A DNA stretch of 64,000 bases from Hymenobacter telluris (GTDB taxonomy: Bacteria > Bacteroidota > Bacteroidia > Cytophagales > Hymenobacteraceae), in assembly GCF_017313265.1 (NCBI RefSeq), contig NZ_JAFLQZ010000004.1, positions 1 through 64,000 on the forward strand, in the 5' to 3' direction. The position numbers and the translations under genes are program-made. The notes beneath the pieces were generated by a model. That model did not search any database and had not been told where the DNA came from. It was given only the letters and a program-made list of their open reading frames with translations. Shown in pieces: positions 43,987 to 50,338 of the stretch. How positions within the stretch are numbered: the first letter of the stretch is position 1; each line of letters opens with the position of its first letter.

Positions 43987-44090
43987 GATGCAAAATAGCA
44001 GATTTCCGGCAGACCAAACATTCTACACGGCCGCCGGAGTCATATGCCAGCAGGCGCTTCATAGTTTCCTGCGAAGCCCGGAACCTAGCC

Positions 44091-45716
44091 TCACGCCACC
44101 GGGCTGGTGCTGGGCACGGGGTCTTTATCGAGGCCGCAGCGCTCCATGAAGGCGTTGGTGAACACGCGGCGCGTGGGCGCATCGAGCAGGCGCTGGCGGC
44201 TGCTTAGCCACTGGTTTACGGCCGTGTCGCCGTACATCTTGCGCAGGCGGGCCGGGGTCAGGTTGAAGTTGATTTTGCCCCAGTGCAGCGTGTAGTTGAT
44301 ATTCAGAGCTTCGAGGCGGGCCCAAATCTGTTCCAGAAACTTACGAGTCACCTTGCCCTCTACCCCGTCAAACTCCAGCACCGCCGTAACCGGGAAGCGC
44401 GTGAAGCCGAGCGTGGCCTTGGTGCGCTGCACAAACCGCAACCCCAGCACCCCCGGAAACGGCGTCTGCTTATTAAGCGCTTGGATTTCAACAAGCACGC
44501 GGGGCACGTCGTGGTTATCGATACCGATGGCGGCGCTGGCGGCCTTGCCCCGAATATTGGTGTTGTCGAAGGTTTCGGACATGGTGCCGGCCGTGCCGTT
44601 GGTATTTTCGAAGGCCAGCGGGTAAAGCTTGTTGACCAGCGTGGGTACCACGGCCGCGCCCAAATTGCCGAGGTGGTCGAGCACGGTTTCGATGAGGCCC
44701 AGCGTACTGTCGCCGTAGGTGAAGCCCGGCGCGGGAGCGGGCCGCCGCTTGTACGGGAGCTTGTATGGCGCCTTGAACAGCAGCTGCACGAATACGCCGT
44801 GGTCGGCATTGGCGCCCGTCAGGTCGAACTGGTGGGGGTTGATGATGACGGTGAGGTGGTAAGGCTGCCGGCTGGGGTCAGTGAGCGGCAGGGTCAGCCA
44901 CGGATGCAGGCCACTCAAGTTGAGGTTGGTCATGAGTTGCTTCACCCCTTCCCGATACGGCACGCGGTAGGCACTGAAATCTTCCAGCAGAAACAGCGGC
45001 TCCGTTTCCAGCAACACGCCATGAATAAAGCCGAAGCTCCCGAAACTCACCAGCGCGGCATTGAATAACGCGTCGTCGCGGTGCACGTTTTCGGGCGCCA
45101 CGCCCAGCCAGTCGGTGAATTTTGCCGAGGCCACCGGGTACGAGGCGCGTTCCAGCCACACGTGCCGGTCGGGACCCGTGACGAGGTGCAGGCCCACCAC
45201 GGTTTCGGCCACGGCCCCGAAGCGGAACGCCCCGCCGTGCGTGCCCGTTGATAAAGCACCGGCAATGCTCTGGCCGTTGCTGGCCCCGGAGGCCCGGATG
45301 GATTTGCCGCGCGGTTCCAGCAGCTGTTCCAGCCCCACAATGCTTGTGCCGCATTCCGTGAAAAACAAGTTGTCGGCGGTGCGGCCGGCGGTTTGATAGG
45401 CCGGGGCCACCATAGCGGGCTTCAACGCAAATGACTGCCGTAGCGCCATCGTGTCCACCAACCCACCATTCGTCACGGCCACTTCCGAAAACGACCAGCC
45501 CTTGCCCAACGCCCGCAGCCGCATATTGTGCTCGATGCCGTAGCGAATCAGCCACTGGAAGTTAGCCGTGGTTTGGCGGTACTGCTCCTGGCTGGTAGGC
45601 AGCGCAGGAATGCGCAGCTTGAAACAGGCGCTGGCGGTCAACTTCTGGGTGAAATTCTCGTGGCGGTTGGTCCACTCCGTCATCGGGTGCGCCTCCAGTC
45701 CGTTGGGCAAACTCAT
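44091..45716 (-). CDS. FAD-dependent oxidase, VAO / aldonolactone-oxidase type
   Basis: This 541-residue soluble flavoprotein has the PCMH/VAO fold. IRYGIEHNMRLRALGKGWSF is the first FAD-binding block; SIRASGASNGQSIAGALSTG followed by THGGAF is the pyrophosphate loop; FTDWLGVAPENVHRDDALFN and a substrate domain follow. The C-terminal FEVQ-like region with HWGKINFNLTPARLRKMYGD resembles the end of sugar 1,4-lactone oxidases (ALO domain). Members oxidise aldonolactones, alditols or similar polyols with oxygen. It starts in an ATGA overlap with the stop of the Bor-like lipoprotein gene, so both form one coupled unit. An alternative start 11 codons later (MTEWTNRHEN) is possible. Confidence 0.8.
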   Translation of the reverse strand: MSLPNGLEAHPMTEWTNRHENFTQKLTASACFKLRIPALPTSQEQYRQTTANFQWLIRYGIEHNMRLRALGKGWSFSEVAVTNGGLVDTMALRQSFALKPAMVAPAYQTAGRTADNLFFTECGTSIVGLEQLLEPRGKSIRASGASNGQSIAGALSTGTHGGAFRFGAVAETVVGLHLVTGPDRHVWLERASYPVASAKFTDWLGVAPENVHRDDALFNAALVSFGSFGFIHGVLLETEPLFLLEDFSAYRVPYREGVKQLMTNLNLSGLHPWLTLPLTDPSRQPYHLTVIINPHQFDLTGANADHGVFVQLLFKAPYKLPYKRRPAPAPGFTYGDSTLGLIETVLDHLGNLGAAVVPTLVNKLYPLAFENTNGTAGTMSETFDNTNIRGKAASAAIGIDNHDVPRVLVEIQALNKQTPFPGVLGLRFVQRTKATLGFTRFPVTAVLEFDGVEGKVTRKFLEQIWARLEALNINYTLHWGKINFNLTPARLRKMYGDTAVNQWLSSRQRLLDAPTRRVFTNAFMERCGLDKDPVPSTSPVA

Positions 45717-46090
45717 GGCCGTACAGATAAGCTAAGTGGAAAACCGGGGGCGCCGGGCGCCAGCCCCAACGTGTCAATCGGGGGCGTGTAGGGCGCGCAG
45801 CACCAGCTCACGCGCTGCCTGGTTACGATGCCCACTGTGGCCAGGGCCAGCAGGTAGTTGCCGAAACTGGTTTTGACTGTGACGCCGTTGAGGTGGCTGA
45901 AGCGCGGGTCGCAGGCGGGCCGTACGTCGGTGGGCTGCTTGAGGCCCCAGAAATAAGCCGTGACCAGCTGGGTATTGTTGGGGTCATTCACCACGGAGTC
46001 GCAGTCGTGGCTTGTGGCAACGCGGGTAGTCATGCAGCCCGACAAGGCTCCAACCAGCACCAGGCCTGTAATTGTTCGAGAGTAAGCCAT
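45713..46090 (-). CDS. Bor/Iss-like lipoprotein
   Basis: This 125-residue protein has a lipoprotein signal ending ALSGC (Cys19). The rest aligns by eye with lambda Bor: TAYFWGLKQPTDV against HHFFVSGIGQEKTV, then a paired Cys (ACD / ICG), FGNYLLALATVGIVTRQRV against FVNGLLGFITLGIYTPLEAR, and a final Cys pair (CC / YC). Bor is an outer-membrane lipoprotein linked to serum resistance in enterobacteria; its role in an environmental bacterium is unknown. The gene is first in a two-gene unit with the FAD oxidase (four-base overlap) and sits right behind the AT palindrome. Confidence 0.7.
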   Translation of the reverse strand: MAYSRTITGLVLVGALSGCMTTRVATSHDCDSVVNDPNNTQLVTAYFWGLKQPTDVRPACDPRFSHLNGVTVKTSFGNYLLALATVGIVTRQRVSWCCAPYTPPIDTLGLAPGAPGFPLSLSVRP

Positions 46091-46095
46091 AGCTG

Positions 46096-46132
46096 TGTAA
46101 TATATTATATAAATTATATATAATATATTACA
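46096..46132. promoter_or_regulatory. Perfect AT-rich palindrome before the Bor-like gene
   Basis: The arms tgtaatatattatata (46096-46111) and tatataatatattaca (46117-46132) are exact inverted copies of 16 bases around aatta. The palindrome starts six bases upstream of the ATG of the leftward Bor-like gene. It could be an operator, a 5' leader hairpin covering the start, or a promoter core. Its A+T content is extreme for this genome. Confidence 0.6.
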
Positions 46133-46278
46133 ATTGCAAGCACTTCCCTCCTATACTAAAGTCCTGCCCTTCACCCTTACCCAGATGGAAGGCAGCGCAT
46201 TGTACTGCCGGCACCCTACCTAGCGCCGGTTACGCTGTGCGGTTACTGCTTGAGCAACAACCCGAAGCCGGTGCAACG

Positions 46279-46647
46279 CTACAGGCCTTCCTGCTCAGAA
46301 TTGGCTAACTCCTCACGCTGCTTACGGGGCAGCGAAGCCCGCACCAAGTCATACGAATGGTCGATTAGCTCCTGGAGTTGCCCATTGGAAACCCCGGTTC
46401 CTATCAGCACCGTGTTCCAGTGCTTTTTGTTCATGTGAAAGCCCGGCAGTACGTAGTCGTGTTGTTCGCGCAGCTCCACGGCCCGCTCGGGGTCACATTT
46501 CAGGTTGATACTGTTAAACGTGTCAATGTCGGTGAGGGCAAATACTTTACCGCTCACTTTAAACACCAAGGTACTCGGACCGAAAGGCGTTTCTTCGGTT
46601 ACGCCGGCTTTCAGCAGGCAGTAGTCGCGGAAATCTTCGATGTTCAT
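46279..46647 (-). CDS. MmcQ/YjbR-family protein
   Basis: This 122-residue soluble protein has the CyaY-like fold of the MmcQ/YjbR family: MNIEDFRDYCLLKAGVTEET, PFGPSTLVFKVSGKVFALTD, NLKCDPERAVELRE and the HMNKKHWNTVLIG block are all typical. Some members are described as DNA-binding and one is fused to MmcQ of mitomycin C resistance clusters, but the general role is unknown. The ATG is the family start. A hairpin repeat lies upstream. Confidence 0.88.
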   Translation of the reverse strand: MNIEDFRDYCLLKAGVTEETPFGPSTLVFKVSGKVFALTDIDTFNSINLKCDPERAVELREQHDYVLPGFHMNKKHWNTVLIGTGVSNGQLQELIDHSYDLVRASLPRKQREELANSEQEGL

Positions 46648-46676
46648 GGATGGCTAGCGGAGGCTTGTTTGAGAAA

Positions 46677-46753
46677 CGCCGGTTTGTTGCTGATGGCAAT
46701 TTCCAATAGCACGTACGGAGCTATCGAAAAGCGCTATCAGCAACAAACCGGCG
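46677..46753. repeat. 18-bp inverted repeat (cgccggtttgttgctgat)
   Basis: Arms 46677-46694 and 46736-46753 are exact reverse complements around 41 bases. It fills the gap between the DUF6728-like and MmcQ/YjbR genes, both leftward, and could end the upstream transcript or be a dispersed repeat. Confidence 0.6.
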
Positions 46754-46771
46754 CTGCAAAAAAGCAGATAT

Positions 46772-46948
46772 CTAGCGAATAAACCAGCGGTACAGCAGCA
46801 CGATAAACCCGACCAGGAACATGGCCATGGAGAGCTTATTGATGAAGTGCATGGTACGCAGGTTGAAGTTGGTGGTGCGGTTTGGGTCGTTCTTACGGAA
46901 GAAGTAACCGAATACCGGACTAAGGTCGAACAGGCCTTTCATACGCAT
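46772..46948 (-). CDS. DUF6728-like mini membrane protein
   Basis: This frame of 58 codons encodes MRMKGLFDLSPVFGYFFRKN and then DPNRTTNFNLRTMHFINKLS, followed by one membrane helix (MAMFLVGFIVLLYRWFI). I recognise the FDLSPVFGYFFR...DPNRxTNFNLRTMH pattern as the DUF6728 family, small membrane proteins found in Hymenobacter relatives. Function is unknown. Codon use and the fit to a family make it a real gene despite its size. The start could also be the second ATG two codons later. Confidence 0.75.
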   Translation of the reverse strand: MRMKGLFDLSPVFGYFFRKNDPNRTTNFNLRTMHFINKLSMAMFLVGFIVLLYRWFIR

Positions 46949-47155
46949 AAGTAGGGGCTTTTGGGTTGCTGCTATAACACCGGAAGCAACAGAATGATTT
47001 ACTTTTTTGGTTGTATTCTTACTCTATTCTCACCTAACGGAGTGCCACCCATACAACCGAGTACCAGTTGAATCTTCACCATCCGGTAGGTACTGGCCGG
47101 CGCAACAAGGTAGTACTCATCGGTGTCTTTCACTCCCATTTGCTTCTCTCCCACC

Positions 47156-47611
47156 ATGAAACACGCCTTACTCGCCGCCCTGCTGCTGGCCGCTACCGGC
47201 GCCACGGCCCAAACCGCTGCCCCCGAAACCGAAGCCGTTAAGAAAACCATTGAAACGTTTTTCGAGGGTATGCGCAAAGGCGACAGCACATTGGTACGCT
47301 CCACCATTGCCCCTGGTGCGGTGTTTCATACCCTAGCCACCCGCAACGGCGCCACCCAACTGCGAGTTGAAAACCCCTCGGAGTTCGTGAAGGCTGTAGG
47401 AACGCCGCACAAGGAAGTCTGGGATGAGCGCATCACCTTCGATAAGGTACTGATTGACGCCAACTTAGCCAGTGTCTGGACGCCTTACGAGTTCTACCTC
47501 AGCAGCACGTTCAGCCACTGCGGCTACAACTCGTTTCAGCTGGTGAAGCTGGCCGGCAACTGGAAAATCGCGCACGTCATCGACACCCGGCGCAAGGAAA
47601 AATGCAAGTAA
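47156..47611 (+). CDS. Secreted NTF2-like (lumazine-binding-family) protein
   Basis: This 151-residue protein has a signal peptide (MKHALLAALLLAATGATAQ) and an NTF2-like cone fold: VKKTIETFFEGMRKGDSTLV is the first long helix, followed by IAPGAVFHTLATRN and the strand pair ASVWTPYEFYLSSTFSHCGY, NSFQLVKLAGNWKIAHVID. It matches the putative lumazine-binding (Lumazine_bd_2 / DUF4440-like) proteins of Bacteroidota. The fold binds small molecules or acts as an enzyme; no catalytic set is clear. A repeat cluster follows. Confidence 0.78.
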   Translation: MKHALLAALLLAATGATAQTAAPETEAVKKTIETFFEGMRKGDSTLVRSTIAPGAVFHTLATRNGATQLRVENPSEFVKAVGTPHKEVWDERITFDKVLIDANLASVWTPYEFYLSSTFSHCGYNSFQLVKLAGNWKIAHVIDTRRKEKCK

Positions 47612-47619
47612 TGGTTGGG

Positions 47620-47738
47620 GCTTAGTGCTTGGTGCGTAGTGCCTAGGTTGTACTTCCACTACTGATAGAACGACCTAAGCACCAATAGAACGACCTAAGC
47701 ACCAAGCACCAAGCACTAAGCACCAAGCACTAAGCACC
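47620..47738. repeat. GCACTAAGCACCAAGCAC repeat cluster with inverted copies
   Basis: The left part (gcttagtgcttggtgcgtagtgcctagg) is inverted relative to the right part, which has a tandem unit taagcaccaagcac repeated, plus two copies of tagaacgacctaagcacc. The word tgcgtagtgcct is shared with the inverted repeat at 24.9 kb. It lies between convergent genes and is a dispersed element, not a CRISPR array. Confidence 0.65.
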
Positions 47739-47743
47739 AGGGA

Positions 47744-48403
47744 CTAAACGCCAAGTCCGAGCACGGTGGCGGCGGTGAGTTGCCGTAGGTCCGACACGAT
47801 AAGGTCGGCGCGGCTCAGGTCCTGGCCATCGGAATGCTCGCTCTGGTAGCCGATGCAGTGCATGCCCGCGGCTTTGGCGGCGGCCACGCCGTTGGCAGCA
47901 TCTTCAATGACTACGCACTCGGCGGGCGGCGTGCCTACCAATTCGGCGGCGTGCAGGAAAATGGCCGGGTTGGGCTTCGATTTCTCGAAATCCTCGCCGC
48001 TCACCAGGTGCTGGAAGTACGGATACAAGTCGAAGCGCTTGAACACGCGGCCAATTGTTTCTTTGGAAGCCGACGAGGCCAGCGCCAGCGGAATACCCTG
48101 CTCGTGCAGCGCCACTACCAGTTCTCGCACGCCGGGCAGCAGCTCCAGCGTAGTTGATTCGTCGAAGGTTTTGCCGAAAAAGTCCCGTTTGCGGCTCATT
48201 AGCTCTTCTACATCCTGCTTCAGGTTGTACTGCTGCTTGAGGTGCTGGTACACATTACGCGTAGACGAGCCCAGGAACGTGGCGTACTCCTCCTCGGAAA
48301 CCTGAATGCCCAGCTCGGCGAAGTGGCTGTAGAAAGCGTCGTGGTGCAGCGGCTCGGTGTCAACCAGCACGCCATCCATATCGAAAATTACGGTGCGAAT
48401 CAT
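47744..48403 (-). CDS. HAD-family phosphatase, beta-phosphoglucomutase-like
   Basis: This 219-residue soluble enzyme has HAD motif I FDMDGVLVDTEP (Asp8 nucleophile, Asp10), a four-helix C1 cap, motif II LASSASKETI, motif III Lys in KSKPNPAIFL and motif IV VIEDAANGVAAAKAAGM. It could be a sugar phosphatase or a beta-phosphoglucomutase; the DGVLVDTEPLH start and cap suit both. A -7 element lies 24 bases upstream of its ATG. Confidence 0.88.
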   Translation of the reverse strand: MIRTVIFDMDGVLVDTEPLHHDAFYSHFAELGIQVSEEEYATFLGSSTRNVYQHLKQQYNLKQDVEELMSRKRDFFGKTFDESTTLELLPGVRELVVALHEQGIPLALASSASKETIGRVFKRFDLYPYFQHLVSGEDFEKSKPNPAIFLHAAELVGTPPAECVVIEDAANGVAAAKAAGMHCIGYQSEHSDGQDLSRADLIVSDLRQLTAATVLGLGV

Positions 48404-48426
48404 GCGAAAAAGTAGGGAGGTCCGGC

Positions 48427-48434
48427 CAAAGGTA
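48427..48434 (-). promoter_or_regulatory. Bacteroidota-type -7 element (TACCTTTG) for the HAD gene
   Basis: On the minus strand the sequence is taccttTG, matching TAnnTTTG exactly, 24 bases before the HAD phosphatase ATG. This gives a short leader of roughly 15-20 bases. A -33 TTG is not clear. Confidence 0.55.
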
Positions 48435-48525
48435 GCGCATAGACGCTAGGATGAGCTTTGGTAAAGCAGCCCATTCTGTTGCGCTTCGCTCTGCACGACG
48501 TTCTACTTGCCTTGGCTGTTTTTGG

Positions 48526-49188
48526 CTACTGCTTGGCCAGGGCTACAATATCCGGCACTTCCAGCACTGGTTTAGGTGCCCCGTGCTGCGCTACGTGCAG
48601 CATAGCCTGCCCGAGCTCGGCCAGCGTAGAGGCGTACTTGGGCGCCAGGGTGCGAATTACCGGATAGAGCCAGCCGAAATATTTGTAGTACGACAATACG
48701 TGCTGCTGGCCCGGTGTGGCGCGCAGCAACCCCGGCCTAAACATATACGCCTGTCGGAAACCGAGTTTCAGCAAGTCGTTTTCGGTCTGGCCTTTCACCC
48801 GCGCCCACATCTGGCTGCTTTGCAGGGTGCCATCGGTACCCGCGCCGGAAATGTAGCAGAACGTGAGGCCGGGGTTGCGCGGCAGCAGCGTCTGGGCGAA
48901 GTGCAGGGTCAGGTCGTAGGTGAGGCGGCGGTACTCCGGCTCCTTCATCCCCACCGACGACACGCCCAAGCAGAAAAAGCAGGCGTTGTAGCCCGTCAGC
49001 TGGTCCTGGATGGGCGCGAGGTCGTGGAAATCGGCGTGGATGATTTCGTGCAGCTTGGGGTGCGTGTGCCCGCTGGGCTTGCGGCTGACGCTGAGCACCT
49101 GCTCCACGTCTGGGCTGCTCAAACATTCCAGCAGCACCCCTTCCCCTACCATGCCGGTTGCCCCGGTCAATATCACGCGTAGCTTCAT
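48526..49188 (-). CDS. NAD(P)-binding Rossmann-fold oxidoreductase, atypical SDR
   Basis: This 220-residue soluble protein has the NAD(P)-binding loop TGATGMVGEGVLLECL at its start, ACFFCLGVSSVGM after the third strand, YRRLTYDLTLHFAQTLLPRN, and CYISGAGTDGT where the active-site Ser sits. It is a short atypical SDR resembling epimerase-like proteins of the HTATIP2/TIP30 kind. No substrate can be assigned. The gene at 53850-54515 is a distant relative. Confidence 0.82.
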   Translation of the reverse strand: MKLRVILTGATGMVGEGVLLECLSSPDVEQVLSVSRKPSGHTHPKLHEIIHADFHDLAPIQDQLTGYNACFFCLGVSSVGMKEPEYRRLTYDLTLHFAQTLLPRNPGLTFCYISGAGTDGTLQSSQMWARVKGQTENDLLKLGFRQAYMFRPGLLRATPGQQHVLSYYKYFGWLYPVIRTLAPKYASTLAELGQAMLHVAQHGAPKPVLEVPDIVALAKQ

Positions 49189-49259
49189 AGGTGGGGAGAC
49201 GGATAATCGGCGCAGATGTTTTAGATAAGCTTACTTTTAGCTTTTCTGAATGGCCCCTT

Positions 49260-49787
49260 ATGGAACCCAAACGTTATCCTCGGCAGCTTTCCCGCGGCGC
49301 CAACAACGCCGTTATAGCACTATCCGAAAACGAAGTCGGCAAGCTTTTCAGCGAAGATACCCGCTCCGATATCGGCTCGGAAGCGGAAAAGATGCGCTTC
49401 GCCAACTCCGTAAACGGGCTCGTCGTCCGGTTTGAACGCCTCGAATACAACCCCCACCTGCAAGCCGACATGCTGGTCATGGAACGCATTTACCCGCTCG
49501 ATTTCCGTGCCTACGAAGTGGAAATGCGGGAGCTGTGGCTGGACGTATTCACCGAGGAACTACTGGCGCTGCACGCCGCCGGCTTCGTGCACCGCGACTT
49601 GCTGCGCCCCTCCAACCTCCCCGGCGACCGGTACGACAACATCCTGCTCACCGCCCAGGGCCTGCGCCTGATTGACGTCGGCATCTCCGTGTTGCAGCGG
49701 CAGGTCGGCGAATCGTTCTTCAACGCCTACCTCCAGCGGGAACGGGAGGAACTGGAGCTGTTTGGCCGGTTTTTCTTGGGGCGGTAA
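49260..49787 (+). CDS. Mini protein-kinase-like protein with extended catalytic loop
   Basis: This 175-residue soluble protein has the C-lobe hallmarks of protein kinases: FVHRDLLRPSN with HRD at 111-113, DNILLT (126-131) and LIDVG with the DFG equivalent DVG at 139-141. Compared with the usual HRDLKPDNILL, about nine residues (LRPSNLPGDR) are inserted between HRDL and DNILL. The N-lobe is much reduced, with possible Lys or Glu in GKLFSEDTRS and GSEAEKMRFA. It may be a small kinase or a pseudokinase; a similar cut-down kinase fold is found in Kae1-associated Bud32 proteins, though this is not one by sequence. Start at MEPKRYPRQL because earlier codons run through the divergent promoter region. 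Confidence 0.6.
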   Translation: MEPKRYPRQLSRGANNAVIALSENEVGKLFSEDTRSDIGSEAEKMRFANSVNGLVVRFERLEYNPHLQADMLVMERIYPLDFRAYEVEMRELWLDVFTEELLALHAAGFVHRDLLRPSNLPGDRYDNILLTAQGLRLIDVGISVLQRQVGESFFNAYLQREREELELFGRFFLGR

Positions 49788-49795
49788 AAAATAAA

Positions 49796-50113
49796 TTATT
49801 TGTCGTTTGATGAGCCCCTAAAAGTAAAAAATATAACAATACCACTTAAAGTCATGCAGCAAATACCATATACGTTTGCGTGAGTTTCAACACCTCCATG
49901 GTGAGAACAGGCTCCACTTCTACCAATGCTTGTGGAGTTCCAACCGTCTGCACATCCCTCATAAGCGCCTAAACCTGCAGCTAATACAGCTAAAACAAAC
50001 GCCGATACGAGTATAAATTTTGGATATTTATCAAAATTGAAAATCTTCGAAAAAGCTATTAGTACAGCGACACCTGTGACGAAAAAGAGGAAGAGTCTTA
50101 TCATTTTATGCAT
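49796..50113 (-). CDS. Low-GC membrane protein with DUF3761-like GACSHHGGV motif
   Basis: This protein of about 105 residues has helices at about 4-22 (LFLFFVTGVAVLIAFSKIF), 30-50 (FILVSAFVLAVLAAGLGAY) and a last one (MTLSGIVIFFTF). Between them is CADGWNSTSIGRSGACSHHG followed by GVETH, which matches the GaCSxHGGV core of DUF3761, a small secreted domain with paired Cys. The function is unknown. Its A+T content is far above the neighbours. It begins at the edge of a nested inverted repeat. ATG at 50113 or 50104 are both possible. Confidence 0.6.
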   Translation of the reverse strand: MHKMIRLFLFFVTGVAVLIAFSKIFNFDKYPKFILVSAFVLAVLAAGLGAYEGCADGWNSTSIGRSGACSHHGGVETHANVYGICCMTLSGIVIFFTFRGSSNDK

Positions 50114-50118
50114 CTTAA

Positions 50119-50282
50119 AGGGTGTGTGGACAGCAAGCACAAACAACGTCATGCTGAGTTTGTCGAAGCATCTCTACCACTTTGTTAAGTTAAAATTGTT
50201 CGGTAGAGATGCTTTGACAAGCTCAGCATGACGTTCTAAAAGGCTCACAAAAGGCTATGCTCAGTTGCTGTTCACACACCCT
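50119..50282. repeat. Nested inverted repeat: GTCATGCTGAG core in a longer outer pair
   Basis: Outer arms (agggtgtgtggacagcaa near 50119 and ttgctgttcacacaccct near 50265) match with one mismatch. Inner arms 50145-50178 and 50202-50237 (acgtcatgctgagtttgtcg... / ...agctcagcatgacgttc) match the element at 29982-30143. It lies between the DUF3761-like gene and the 3' end of ispG. Confidence 0.8.
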
Positions 50283-50291
50283 AAATAAATG

Positions 50292-50338
50292 CAGATTTCA
50301 TCTTTTGTAAAACAAGGGCTTTGTAAAAGATGAAATCT
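50292..50338 (-). terminator. A+T-rich hairpin at the 3' end of ispG
   Basis: agatttcatctttt and aaaagatgaaatct form a 14-pair stem around a loop of about 18 bases. It overlaps the ispG stop codon. On the minus strand it is the first strong hairpin after ispG, so it may end or protect its transcript; there is no pure T-run. Confidence 0.5.

Noticed and set aside
47620..47738. CRISPR-like direct repeats
   Set aside because: The units are about 14 bases, adjoin without unique spacers and include inverted copies; no cas gene is in the window.
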